Assembly: GCF_001909055.1 (NCBI RefSeq)
Contig: NZ_LVWI01000014.1
Span: forward strand, 62,001 to 126,000
DNA from: Paenibacillus helianthi
GTDB taxonomy: Bacteria; Bacillota; Bacilli; Paenibacillales; Paenibacillaceae
DNA length: 64,000 nt
Reading direction: 5' to 3'
How positions within the stretch are numbered: position 1 is the first letter of the stretch; every line of letters begins with the position of its first letter. Of this stretch, positions 35,278-44,686 are shown piece after piece. A program made the translations under genes and the position numbers. The notes below the pieces were generated by a model. It did not search any database, was not told the origin of the DNA, and saw only the letters and a program-made list of their open reading frames with translations.

Positions 35278-36291
35278 ATGATGAAGAAAAAAACTTCGGT
35301 ACTGGCATTGTTTTTAGTGCTTCTGATAGCGGTTACAGGATGCGGCGGAGGAGCTGGTAATGCAGGCACGACAGAAGCGGCCAGTACATCCGAAGGCTCT
35401 GGTTCATCCGGGAAATCTGGAGACGGAAAAATTGTAATCGGTTTCTCGCAGACGGTCATGAATCACCCGTTCCGGATTGCCAACGTAGATACGGCCAAGA
35501 AGGCAGCCGCCGATCTCGGGGTTGAGATCATTGTGACAGATGGACAAGGGGACGCAAACAAGGAAATCGCCAATATCGAGAGCCTGATCGCCCGCAATGT
35601 CGATGCCCTTATCGTGAGCAGCCTGTCGGGCAACGCGATCTACCCCGCATACAAGGAAGCGGAAAGAGCGGGCATCCCGCTGATTATCGCGGCCTCCGGC
35701 GTACCGGACGATGACAGCATTCCCTATACGACATTCGTTGCTTCGGATGAGGTAACGATGGGCCAGCAGGCGGCGAAGTACATTGCTGACAAGATGGGCC
35801 AAAAGGGCAATCTGGTCATCCTCAACGGTGTCGTCGAGTCGACCAACTCCCAGCTTCGTACGCAGGGATTCATGCCGGAGATTCAAAAGTATCCGGATAT
35901 CAAGATCGTGGCGGAGCAATCCGGAGAATGGCTGCGGCTGCCGGCGATGCAGGTGATGACGAATATTTTGCAGGCCAACAGCAAGATTGACTTCGTGTTC
36001 GCCCAGAATGACGAGATGGCGCTCGGCGCAATTGAAGCCATTAAGAAAGCAAACCGGATGAGCGAGATCAAGGTGGTCAGCATGGACTCCCAGAAGGAAG
36101 CGCTGGAGAAGATCAAGAACACGGATGAGCTGATGATGACCGTGAAAAATGAATGGAGCTTCGAGACGGCTGTGAAGCTGGCAATCGATGCGGCGAACGG
36201 CAAAGAGATTCAGAAGAGAGTGATTCTGGACTCTCCTGTAATCGACAAGTCGAATGTCGATAACTTCTACGATCCGAATTCAACGTTCTAA
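35278..36291 (+). CDS. Sugar-binding lipoprotein, RbsB type
   Basis: 337 residues. Lipobox VTGC with Cys22, then a Gly/Ser-rich linker to about 50. The periplasmic-binding-protein type 1 fold shows in IVIGFSQTVMNHPF, ARNVDALIVSSL and DFVFAQNDEMALGA. Captures a monosaccharide such as ribose or galactose for the permeases below. AGGGGG at 35269-35273 serves ATG 35278 or 35281. First gene of a five-gene importer unit. Confidence 0.9.
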   Translation: MMKKKTSVLALFLVLLIAVTGCGGGAGNAGTTEAASTSEGSGSSGKSGDGKIVIGFSQTVMNHPFRIANVDTAKKAAADLGVEIIVTDGQGDANKEIANIESLIARNVDALIVSSLSGNAIYPAYKEAERAGIPLIIAASGVPDDDSIPYTTFVASDEVTMGQQAAKYIADKMGQKGNLVILNGVVESTNSQLRTQGFMPEIQKYPDIKIVAEQSGEWLRLPAMQVMTNILQANSKIDFVFAQNDEMALGAIEAIKKANRMSEIKVVSMDSQKEALEKIKNTDELMMTVKNEWSFETAVKLAIDAANGKEIQKRVILDSPVIDKSNVDNFYDPNSTF

Positions 36292-36344
36292 AAGAAACAT
36301 ATCAGACAACACCAATCCAATTATAAATTCAGGAGGAATTCATC

Positions 36345-37511
36345 ATGGGTTTTGAAGACGTATTGCAGGAAATTCCGGTAACCGAGTACAAGGAACGTTT
36401 GCAGAAGGCAAGAGTGAAAATGGAAGCTGAAGGTCTGGACGGGCTGCTGGTTTATTCAGACTCGTACCGTATGAGCAATGTCCGCTGGTTAGCCAACTAT
36501 CGCGCATTTGACGGGGTATTCCCGTATCCGGCTATGGTGTTTATCCCGCTTGACGGCGAACCTACGCTGTTCGCGGAAGGCAGTCTGGTATCCTATGCCG
36601 CCGACGAGACATGGTTCTCCGATGTAAGAGGCATCCGCCAGGAGCTCGGCAATGTGCTGAAGGATTTCCAGAAAGGCAGAAATTCCGCCAAGATCGGCCT
36701 CAGCGGCTCGAAATACTGCGCGCTTGAATTCTATGAGACGATCCGCGACAGCCTGAATCCAACCTCGGTGCTGCAGAAGACCAATATTATCGAGTACCTG
36801 AAGTCGATTAAGAGCGAAACGGAAATCCGTAATATGAAAGTAGCCGGCCGACTGGCGGACATGGGGATTGAAAAAATCCACGAGCTGCTCGCCACCGAAC
36901 GCCTGACCGAGAGAGAAGTGACGCGTCAAGCGATGGCGCACATGTTCGCGAGCGGTGCGGACACCGTCTCGTTCGACATGATGGTCCAATCAGGACCGAA
37001 CTCCGGGGACTACTTCCTGGCCCGCCCGCGTGACCGCGAAATTGTCAAAGGCGACACGATCCTCATCGATATCGGCTGCCGTTATAACGGATATTCGTCC
37101 GATATGGCGCGTGGTGTAGCTTACGGCAAGGTGGATGCGGAGAAACAGCGCCTGCTCGATACCTGCCTGGAAGCATGGAGAGCGGGAATGTCCGCTCTGA
37201 GACCGGGCATGACCGGCGCGGAGGCCGATGTGGCCGCCAACGAAGTGCTGAAGCGCGAAGGCTATCCGCATATGGCCGGTGAAGGCCGCGGTTGCGCCCA
37301 CTCCACAGGCATGGATCCGGAGGAGGAAATTCCGGTAGTAGGCCCGGACAGCCAGGATATTCTGGTCGAGAACCAGACGATCGCTTTTGAAATTACTCTG
37401 CTCATTCCCGGATATGCCGGTACCCGTGTAGAAGATACGGTTGTAATCCGCAAAGACGGACCGGAATCGCTAACCAATCATCCATATGTCTGCAACTGGT
37501 ACCAGGATTAA
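36345..37511 (+). CDS. M24 metallopeptidase, Xaa-Pro dipeptidase/creatinase type
   Basis: 388 residues, with an N-terminal creatinase-like domain (1-150) and a C-terminal pita-bread domain. Metal ligands are recognisable: Asp in LIDIGCRYNG, Asp in YSSDMARG, His in CAHSTGMDP, Glu in AFEITLLIPG and Glu in RVEDTVV. Motifs deviate from classical Xaa-Pro aminopeptidases, so the substrate may be a modified amino compound rather than a dipeptide. It lies between binding protein and permease, with an AGGAGGA site, so it is co-expressed with sugar import, which is unusual. Confidence 0.88.
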   Translation: MGFEDVLQEIPVTEYKERLQKARVKMEAEGLDGLLVYSDSYRMSNVRWLANYRAFDGVFPYPAMVFIPLDGEPTLFAEGSLVSYAADETWFSDVRGIRQELGNVLKDFQKGRNSAKIGLSGSKYCALEFYETIRDSLNPTSVLQKTNIIEYLKSIKSETEIRNMKVAGRLADMGIEKIHELLATERLTEREVTRQAMAHMFASGADTVSFDMMVQSGPNSGDYFLARPRDREIVKGDTILIDIGCRYNGYSSDMARGVAYGKVDAEKQRLLDTCLEAWRAGMSALRPGMTGAEADVAANEVLKREGYPHMAGEGRGCAHSTGMDPEEEIPVVGPDSQDILVENQTIAFEITLLIPGYAGTRVEDTVVIRKDGPESLTNHPYVCNWYQD

Positions 37512-37523
37512 AATTTGAATTAG

Positions 37524-37561
37524 CAATGATGGCTTTGCTTCAGTAAGCAAAGCCATCATTG
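37524..37561 (+). other. Perfect intra-operon hairpin
   Basis: CAATGATGGCTTTGCTT (37524-37540) and its exact complement (37545-37561) around CAGT: 17 bp with no mismatch. It is followed by GTCCC rather than U's, so it is probably an RNA stability or processing signal, not a full terminator. Confidence 0.75.
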
Positions 37562-37589
37562 TCCCATTAAAAAAAGGGGAATCAGGCAG

Positions 37590-38552
37590 ATGGAAACCAT
37601 TCAGAAAGCCCGTACGCTCTTGAAACAGGAAGAGACGCTGCTGCTGCTGTTTATCGTAATCGTCACATTAATCTCTCCGATCTTCTCACCGGAGTTTTTC
37701 ACTTCCTATAACTTCTCAAATCTGCTACGGCAGATCTCCTATCCGGCCATCGTGTCGATCGGGATGCTGCTGACAGTACTGATCGGCGGCATTGACCTGT
37801 CGGTGGGTTCCGTGATGCAGGCGGTCAGTTTAACGGCTATTATGCTCGTTCAGCTGCAGGCGCCAACCGGCGTAATTGTGATTGTTGTCCTGGCACTGGG
37901 TTTGTTCCTCGGTCTCATGAATGGCATGCTGATTACCTTCGGGAAGCTGCAGCCATTCATCGTAACGCTAGGAACCAAGGTAATTATCGACGGAACCACG
38001 CTGTTTATGACGAAAGGCAAAGGCATCAGCGGAGATGCGAGCGACAGCTTCCTTTCCATTGGCGGTGGGTACATGGGGGCTATTCCTAATCCTGTCATTA
38101 TCATGCTGGTGTTGTACATTATCGGGTTCATTCTGCTGAACAAAACGATCTTTGGGCGGCAGATATACAGTGTAGGGTCCAACCGGGTGGCGGCTTATAA
38201 CTCGGGCATCAACGTTAAAAAAGTACAGCTGAGCGTTTATGCGCTGTCCGGATTGTTCGCTGCGATAGCGGGCCTGCTGATTGCCTCCAGAACCGGCGCT
38301 TATCAGCCGATGTCCGGCAACAGCGGAGCAACAGGCATGGAGCTGAGCGCTATCGCCGCCGTCGTAGTGGGCGGAGCCAGCTTATCCGGCGGAAAAGGCA
38401 CAATCTGGGGTGCATTTTTAGGTGCTCTGCTCGCCGGGCTGCTGTTTAATCTGCTCGTATTCCTGAACATGAATCCTTATATTCAGCAGTTCATTCTGGG
38501 CATCATCATTCTGGCTGCCGTCATCTTTTCCGCTTCCAAGAACCGCAAGTAA
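37590..38552 (+). CDS. Ribose-type ABC permease, first
   Basis: 320 residues, about eight to ten membrane segments. RbsC/branched-chain-type permease signatures: LIGGIDLSVGSVMQ and AVVVGGASLSGGKGTIWG. AAAAGGGG precedes ATG 37590. Together with the permease at 40080 it probably forms a heterodimer, since the operon has two RbsC-like subunits. Confidence 0.92.
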   Translation: METIQKARTLLKQEETLLLLFIVIVTLISPIFSPEFFTSYNFSNLLRQISYPAIVSIGMLLTVLIGGIDLSVGSVMQAVSLTAIMLVQLQAPTGVIVIVVLALGLFLGLMNGMLITFGKLQPFIVTLGTKVIIDGTTLFMTKGKGISGDASDSFLSIGGGYMGAIPNPVIIMLVLYIIGFILLNKTIFGRQIYSVGSNRVAAYNSGINVKKVQLSVYALSGLFAAIAGLLIASRTGAYQPMSGNSGATGMELSAIAAVVVGGASLSGGKGTIWGAFLGALLAGLLFNLLVFLNMNPYIQQFILGIIILAAVIFSASKNRK

Positions 38553-38587
38553 TTACAAATCCATGTATATGACAAAGAGGGAACGAT

Positions 38588-40078
38588 ATGGATAATGTCA
38601 TCCTTAAATTAGACGGAATCTCCAAGCAGTTCGGCAATCATTATGCGCTGAAAGATATTAACGTGAACATTAGCGAAGGGGAATTCCACGCGATTGTCGG
38701 CGAGAACGGGGCCGGCAAATCCACCCTGATCAAAATATTGTCCGGCGTTCATTTGCCTTCGGAAGGCAACGTTCATTTTAAAGGCCAGTCCGTCAAGTTC
38801 CTGTCGCCTTATATGGCGCAGAAGAGCGGGGTTAGCACGTTGTTTCAGGAAATTCAGGAGATTCCCGCGCTGTCGGTGGCGGAGAATATTTATCTTGGGA
38901 GAGAACCGCAAAAGGGTTCCCTGTTGCAGTGGAAGACGCTGTATAAGGAAGCGGGAGAGCTGCTGAACAATCTCGACATCAAGATTGACCCATATAAGAA
39001 AATGGAAGAGCTGAGCATCTCGGAACGGAAGATGGTCGAGATCGCCAGAGCCGTCTCGTTCAACGCGGAGCTGCTGATTATGGATGAACCTTCCGCGAAC
39101 CTGAATGAAGACGAGCTGGCTGTGCTGTTCAAGACGATTGCCGAGCTCAGAAAAAGAAAGGTAACGATCATCTATATTTCGCACCGGCTGCGGGAAATCT
39201 TCGCTATGGCTGACCGGGTTACCGTTCTGAGGGACGGACAGCATGTAAAAACGATGGATATCAAGGATACGGATGAAGCGCGGCTCGTCCAGCTGATGAT
39301 CGGGCGGGAGCTGAATGAATATTATCCTGTGAACACGGAACAGATTGGTGCCAAAGTGCTGGAGATTTCTGATTTGAATGTGCCGGAGCTGCTGCATAAT
39401 GTGAGCTTAAGCCTGAACAAACGCGAAATTCTCGGCATTGCCGGATTAGCGGGCTCGGGCGGTAATATTTTGACTAAAGTGCTGTTCGGGCTGGTCAAAG
39501 GCTATTCGGGCAAGATGGTGCTGGACGGCAAGCCATTCGTTCCGAGAAATCCGCGGCAGTGCATTGCGGACGGGATTGCATTTGTGCCGGAGGACCGTAA
39601 GACGCAGGGGTTATTTCTGAATTTAAGTGTGCGGACCAATATGTCCATTACTTCGCTGCGCAAGTTCAGAACATTCGGTCTGATCAGTGAGCCGAAGGAA
39701 AGCAGGCAGGCCAATGAATTGGTGCAGCAGCTGTCGGTGAGACCGAAGAACATTAAGGCGCCGATCCGCTCTCTCAGCGGAGGCAACCAGCAGAAGGCGC
39801 TTATCGGACGCTGGCTCCTGGACAAGTATAAAATTCTTATTCTCGAAGAGCCTACCCGGGGGGTGGATGTCGGGGCCAAGATGGAAATTTACCAGGAAAT
39901 CAACAAACTGCTGAGCCAGGGCCTGTCCCTGATCATGGTCTCCTCCGAGCTTCCCGAGCTTCTGGGAATGTGTGACCGGATTCTTGTCTTCTCCGGCGGA
40001 ACGATTACCGGCGAGCTACAGCGGGACGAAGCATCCGAAGAGAAGATTATGGAATACGCACTGCAGGAGGTGAAATGA
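38588..40078 (+). CDS. Ribose-type ABC ATPase (double domain)
   Basis: 496 residues, RbsA/MglA type with two nucleotide-binding domains. N-terminal: Walker A GENGAGKST, signature LSISERKMVEIARA (degenerate), Walker B LLIMDEPSANLN. C-terminal: a P-loop-like GLAGSGGNILTK without the canonical Lys-Ser/Thr, and signature LSGGNQQKALIGRW. As in RbsA, only one site is likely fully catalytic. Confidence 0.95.
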   Translation: MDNVILKLDGISKQFGNHYALKDINVNISEGEFHAIVGENGAGKSTLIKILSGVHLPSEGNVHFKGQSVKFLSPYMAQKSGVSTLFQEIQEIPALSVAENIYLGREPQKGSLLQWKTLYKEAGELLNNLDIKIDPYKKMEELSISERKMVEIARAVSFNAELLIMDEPSANLNEDELAVLFKTIAELRKRKVTIIYISHRLREIFAMADRVTVLRDGQHVKTMDIKDTDEARLVQLMIGRELNEYYPVNTEQIGAKVLEISDLNVPELLHNVSLSLNKREILGIAGLAGSGGNILTKVLFGLVKGYSGKMVLDGKPFVPRNPRQCIADGIAFVPEDRKTQGLFLNLSVRTNMSITSLRKFRTFGLISEPKESRQANELVQQLSVRPKNIKAPIRSLSGGNQQKALIGRWLLDKYKILILEEPTRGVDVGAKMEIYQEINKLLSQGLSLIMVSSELPELLGMCDRILVFSGGTITGELQRDEASEEKIMEYALQEVK

Positions 40079-40079
40079 A

Positions 40080-41027
40080 ATGAATATGGCGAAATGGAGA
40101 AGTTATCTTCCGCTGGCAACCCTCATCCTGTTAATGATCGTAGGCTCACTCCTGTCCGATAAGTTCCTGACGTACGCCAATCTGATGAATTTGCTGCAAT
40201 ACAGTGCGGAAAGTGCGCTCATTGCCGTTGGTATGACACTTGTAATTCTTACGGGAGGGATCGATCTTTCGGTCGGATCCGTTGTGGCTTTAACGGCGGT
40301 CGTCAGCGCCAATACGCAGCATTTGGGCGTGTGGGGCATTCTGGCGGTGGTGATCCTGATCGGCGCTCTTGTCGGTGCGCTCAACGGAGTCGTGCTGACG
40401 AAATTCCGGGTCGAGCCGTTTATGGCGACGCTGGCTACGATGGCGATCTTCCGGGCCGTTGCTCTCTGGTACACGAACGGCGGGCCAATTATCGGAACGG
40501 TGACACCTGCGTTTTCGAATATAGCGAACGGAAGTTTACTGGGCATTCCGCTTCCCGCCGTCTATGTCGTAGTGGTGTTCATCCTCGGATATTTCGTGCT
40601 GAACCGTACGCCGTTTGGCAGACATGTGCTGGCTGTCGGCGGCGGGGAAGAGACATCCCGGCTGTTCGGGATCAAGGTTGAGCGCGTCAAGGTGATCGTG
40701 TATATCATCAGCGGCGTTCTTGCCGCCCTGGCCGGGCTGCTGATTACTTCCCGGATCGGCATGGGTGAACCGCGCTCGGGTTTTCAATTTGAGCTGGTGG
40801 CCATCGCCGTCGTGATTGTCGGGGGAACCAGCCTTACCGGGGGCCGCGGCACGATCGGCGGAAGTTTTATCGGACTGCTCATTTTCGCTGTTGTCATGAA
40901 CATCATGAATCTGCTGAACATCTCATCCTTTGTCCAACCGATCGTGCGGGGACTGATCATTATCCTGGCCGCCCTGGCGATTTCCCGGATGGTAAAATCG
41001 AAATCCGCAGCTGCGGAAGCTTCGTGA
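40080..41027 (+). CDS. Ribose-type ABC permease, second
   Basis: 315 residues, multiple membrane helices. Motifs LTGGIDLSVGSVVAL and AVVIVGGTSLTGGRGTIGG. It starts two bases after the ATPase stop, so translation is coupled. Completes the importer. Confidence 0.93.
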   Translation: MNMAKWRSYLPLATLILLMIVGSLLSDKFLTYANLMNLLQYSAESALIAVGMTLVILTGGIDLSVGSVVALTAVVSANTQHLGVWGILAVVILIGALVGALNGVVLTKFRVEPFMATLATMAIFRAVALWYTNGGPIIGTVTPAFSNIANGSLLGIPLPAVYVVVVFILGYFVLNRTPFGRHVLAVGGGEETSRLFGIKVERVKVIVYIISGVLAALAGLLITSRIGMGEPRSGFQFELVAIAVVIVGGTSLTGGRGTIGGSFIGLLIFAVVMNIMNLLNISSFVQPIVRGLIIILAALAISRMVKSKSAAAEAS

Positions 41028-41063
41028 GCAAAAGGCGCATAGCGAATATGCAAAAGAGTAAAG

Positions 41064-41100
41064 GCCGGATGGTCCGCATTATGGGGCGTCCGGCTGTTTT
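41064..41100 (+). terminator. Weak terminator after the importer operon
   Basis: GCCGGA (41064-41069) and TCCGGC (41089-41094) then TGTTTTC. Modest stem, so some read-through into the kinase gene is possible. Confidence 0.5.
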
Positions 41101-41225
41101 CACTATGTGGAGAATAAAGGCGATCCCTGTGGGATACGCGGCAGACAGGTTAATTTTGTTTATTAACATGTAAAAGGATTCTTGGTAATATAGGTACAAC
41201 CTATGTTTGAAGGAGCTGCTGGATA

Positions 41226-43016
41226 TTGAAGCGCGCACTGCTGACCTACCTGTCTTCCAGCGTAAAGCGCAAGATGATTCTGATGGTGGTAGTCATGCTG
41301 ATTCTTGTAATCGCTATCATCGAGATTGTCACTTACGCCGTTTCCATTAATTTTCATCTGAACGACGCCAAGGCAAATGATACCCAGAAGGTGCAATTTA
41401 TCAGCGAGAATATGGACGATGCCATTTCGTATATGGGCAAGCTGATGGACAGCATTACCGAGGATTCAGAAATCCAGTCTATGCTGCTGCAGACGAACCA
41501 GCTTACCTATGAGAAGTTAAGCGCGCTGGAACAGCTGGTCGTTTCCAAAATCCTGTACTCCACTGATAAGCTGGAAACCGTCTATCTCTTCAATACGCAG
41601 CAGTTCCTGGTCAAGCTGAACTATAATACTTCCGGGAGTGTGAATAATAAGGACGATGTGCAGTCCGAGCTGAAGAAACAGCGTTATGACACGGTGGGAA
41701 GAATCACCTGGAGGGTTAACAAAGGGGTTATTTATATCGAAAGAGCCATCCGGGAACTGGATTCGCTCAAGATGCTCGGTTATATAACTATTTCGCTCAA
41801 GGACGATTATTTAAAGCAACGCCTGCAGTCCGAGCCTTACCGCTACAGCTATGTGTTTGATGAGCAGGATCGTATCGTTGTCAGCAGCAGCGAGGTTCCC
41901 GATATCCACGTGGATGATCTGCTCCGCCGCGCGAAATTGCAATCCGCCGAGGGGCCTTCTGTATTGAATATGGAGCCGTACGGAAAAATGCTGTTCACAA
42001 CCTTCATATCCGCCCAGGAAGGGTGGAGAGTAGTCTCGCTTGTGCCGCTTAAGGAAATCTCCAAAGGCACGGAACTGATCGGACGCTGGATCACCGCGAT
42101 CGGAGTGATCGGCGTGCTGTTGGGCATCCTCTTGACCTGGTTCACGACCAGCCGCATAATCGCTCCGCTCCACGCGCTTAAGCAGGTTATGGATCAGGTG
42201 GAGACAGACCGTTTCGATCAGCAGGTCAGAATCAACCGGAGGGATGAGTTCGGGCGGCTCGGGCGCAGCTTCAACCAGATGATGGGCAAGATCAATTATT
42301 TGATCTCCGAGGTGTACCAGAAGGAGCTGGCCCAGCGTGAATCAGAATACCGGGCACTTAAGGCCCAGATTAATCCCCATTTTCTGTACAATACGCTGGA
42401 TACGATCCGCTGGCTGTCCATGTACGGTGAGAATGACAAGATCGAGAATGTGACCATCTCCCTGGCGCAGCTGTTGAAGGCCAATCTGGCCGATCACCGG
42501 GAAATGGTGCCGGTCCGCTCGGAGCTGGAATATATCAATGCTTATTTAGCTATTCAGAAGACCCGTTTTGAGAGCCGGATCACGGTTTCAATCCACATGG
42601 ACGACGACATTGCGGAGCTATGGATTCCCAGGTTTATTTTGCAGCCGATTGTGGAAAATTCGTTCGTGCACGGGCTGGAGAATAAAGTCGGTCCGGGCAA
42701 CCTGAGCATAATCGGGATCATGGATGGAAGGAGAGTAAGATTCCGGGTGATTGACGACGGTGTCGGAATCGAGGAACAGAAACGGGCCCGGCTGCTGGAA
42801 TTCACGGGCGAGGTGGACTTCGGCAGCGCCAAAGGGACAGGCAACGGAATGAGAAACGTACACAAACGGATTCAAATGCTGTTCGGCGAAGGCTACGGTC
42901 TGACGATCAACGGCATGCCAGGCAGCGGTACCATTGTCGATATTATAGTGCCTGTAATGGAGAATGTAACTGCGTCTCCCAATACTGCGGATAAAGGTGG
43001 GAAGCATATTGTATAA
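41226..43016 (+). CDS. Sensor histidine kinase, YesM type
   Basis: 596 residues from TTG 41226, 8 bases after AAGGAGCTG. Membrane helix at about 17-40, an extracellular sensor of about 230 residues, a second helix at 279-300, HAMP, His_kinase domain with NPHFLYNTLDTIRWL (phospho-His) and HATPase (DDGVGIEEQ, GNGMRNVHKRI). YesM/LytS class, which usually senses carbohydrates with an AraC-type partner. It follows the sugar importer and overlaps the regulator gene by 8 bases. Confidence 0.92.
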   Translation: MKRALLTYLSSSVKRKMILMVVVMLILVIAIIEIVTYAVSINFHLNDAKANDTQKVQFISENMDDAISYMGKLMDSITEDSEIQSMLLQTNQLTYEKLSALEQLVVSKILYSTDKLETVYLFNTQQFLVKLNYNTSGSVNNKDDVQSELKKQRYDTVGRITWRVNKGVIYIERAIRELDSLKMLGYITISLKDDYLKQRLQSEPYRYSYVFDEQDRIVVSSSEVPDIHVDDLLRRAKLQSAEGPSVLNMEPYGKMLFTTFISAQEGWRVVSLVPLKEISKGTELIGRWITAIGVIGVLLGILLTWFTTSRIIAPLHALKQVMDQVETDRFDQQVRINRRDEFGRLGRSFNQMMGKINYLISEVYQKELAQRESEYRALKAQINPHFLYNTLDTIRWLSMYGENDKIENVTISLAQLLKANLADHREMVPVRSELEYINAYLAIQKTRFESRITVSIHMDDDIAELWIPRFILQPIVENSFVHGLENKVGPGNLSIIGIMDGRRVRFRVIDDGVGIEEQKRARLLEFTGEVDFGSAKGTGNGMRNVHKRIQMLFGEGYGLTINGMPGSGTIVDIIVPVMENVTASPNTADKGGKHIV

Positions 43017-44613
43017 AATCGTGATTGTGGATGATGAAGACATCGTAAGCCGGGGACTGAGCGAGAAGGTAGACTGGAGCAAGCTGAACTGCACAGTATG
43101 CGGGACGGCCGCCAACGGACTGGAAGGCATAGAAGTCATTGAACGTTTCAAGCCGGATATCGTCATTACCGACATCAAGATGCCCGGGATGAACGGGCTG
43201 GAGCTGGCCGAGCATATCAAGCGTCATTATCCGGGGATGATCACGATTCTCCTGAGCGGATACAGTGAATTCGACTATGCCCGTACCGCAGTAAGACATC
43301 AAGTATTCGATTATCTGCTCAAACCGATCAAGATTCCGGACCTGAATGCCTGCATTCTTAAGGCGGTGGACAGGATCAACGGCAAGAGAGCTTCTCTGCT
43401 GCAGGCGGCCAGTGACTCCAAGCGGGAGAACGCGGACATCGTGGAGGCGGGCATCCTCATGAATGTGATTGTGAACGGCAATAAGGATATTGCCGCTATG
43501 CGTACAAAGCTGAAGGATTACGGTATCCAGCTCGGCTGCGGTGTGGTCGTGGTGTTTGAGATGTATAATCCCTCGGATCTTTCTTATGAAGACTATGCCT
43601 CCCTGTACCAGTATGCCGTCAACAATATAGTGAATGAAACGTACCACCGTTTCCAAATGGCGACCTCCATCGTGGATATGGAAGGGAAGAGTGTTGTCGT
43701 CGTCAAGTCTGATCCCGCCTTGCAGCAGGTGATTATCCGCAAAAGAGTGGTGGAAGCGACAACCGAATGTCTGGAGAACATCGAAATGTATTTAAAAAAG
43801 CAAATCAGCGTCGGCATCGGCACGGGCTTCCAGGAGATCAGCGAGCTGTACAGCTCCTTCCAGCATGCGCTTAAGCTGCTCGAGACTCAATTGTTCTGGG
43901 GAAGTCTGATGCCAAAGCTGCAGGATGTACTTCAGTGCAGCTCTGGCAAGCCGGCCCTGGGCCGTATGGATGCGGAATGGTTTGAGGCAATTTGTGACGG
44001 CGACGAACCGAAAGCGAAACGGTATTTGGACAAATTCACGGCCGACATTAGAGCCGGCAGGAATAAAAGTATCGCCCTGAACTGTTGTCTTGACTTCCTG
44101 CTCGGCCTGTCCAAGCATGTACCGGAGTGGAGGATAAAGGACCAAATCACCGAAGCCATTGCGGGAATCACCGGACTGCGGACCTTCGGGGAATATACGG
44201 ACCTGTTAAGCCGGATTACAGCCCTGGCCTGCGAGGAGGCCTTATGGAGGAAGGAAGAATCGATGGGAAGAAGCCTGGCGGAGCGGATCGCCCGGTATCT
44301 GGATGATCATTATGCCGAAGCCGAGCTGAATCTTCAATTGGTTGCAGACTTGTTCCATGTGAGCGCCAGCCATCTCAGCAGAATTTTTAAAAAAGAGCTG
44401 GGGACTAACTTTAACGAGTACCTGTCGCTCAAACGGGTGGAAAAGGCCAAGCAATTACTCACCGGCAGCCGGCGTTTGACCGTACTGGAAGTTGCCCGCC
44501 GGGTCGGGTTCGCGGACGGCAAATACTTCGGGCAGGTGTACAAAAAATATTATGGAATAACACCTTCGGAATATAAAGAAACCTTGTTCGGCCCCCGCTG
44601 CAATGCGTTATAA
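43009..44613 (+). CDS. AraC-type response regulator, YesN type
   Basis: 534 residues from TTG 43009 (MYKIVIVDDED), a start that fits the family; GTG 42997 would add four residues. Receiver domain 1-120 with DIVITDIKMPGMNG and Lys in LLKPIK, a middle region of about 300 residues, and two C-terminal AraC helix-turn-helices (LQLVADLFHVSASHLSRIFK and LEVARRVGFADGKYFGQVYK). Likely activates the importer operon through the 21-bp-spaced repeats at 35148-35181 (inference). Confidence 0.93.
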   Translation: MYKIVIVDDEDIVSRGLSEKVDWSKLNCTVCGTAANGLEGIEVIERFKPDIVITDIKMPGMNGLELAEHIKRHYPGMITILLSGYSEFDYARTAVRHQVFDYLLKPIKIPDLNACILKAVDRINGKRASLLQAASDSKRENADIVEAGILMNVIVNGNKDIAAMRTKLKDYGIQLGCGVVVVFEMYNPSDLSYEDYASLYQYAVNNIVNETYHRFQMATSIVDMEGKSVVVVKSDPALQQVIIRKRVVEATTECLENIEMYLKKQISVGIGTGFQEISELYSSFQHALKLLETQLFWGSLMPKLQDVLQCSSGKPALGRMDAEWFEAICDGDEPKAKRYLDKFTADIRAGRNKSIALNCCLDFLLGLSKHVPEWRIKDQITEAIAGITGLRTFGEYTDLLSRITALACEEALWRKEESMGRSLAERIARYLDDHYAEAELNLQLVADLFHVSASHLSRIFKKELGTNFNEYLSLKRVEKAKQLLTGSRRLTVLEVARRVGFADGKYFGQVYKKYYGITPSEYKETLFGPRCNAL

Positions 44614-44632
44614 CGCCAGGAGGGCGCACAGC

Positions 44633-44686
44633 AAAAATCTCTATCCCCGGCCGGTTTGGCAAAACAAGCGGGGATAGAGATTTTTT
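44633..44686. terminator. Bidirectional terminator
   Basis: AAAAATCTCTATCCCC pairs with GGGGATAGAGATTTTT. Lies between the YesN-type gene and the convergent binding-protein gene, whose stop codon touches it. Confidence 0.9.
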
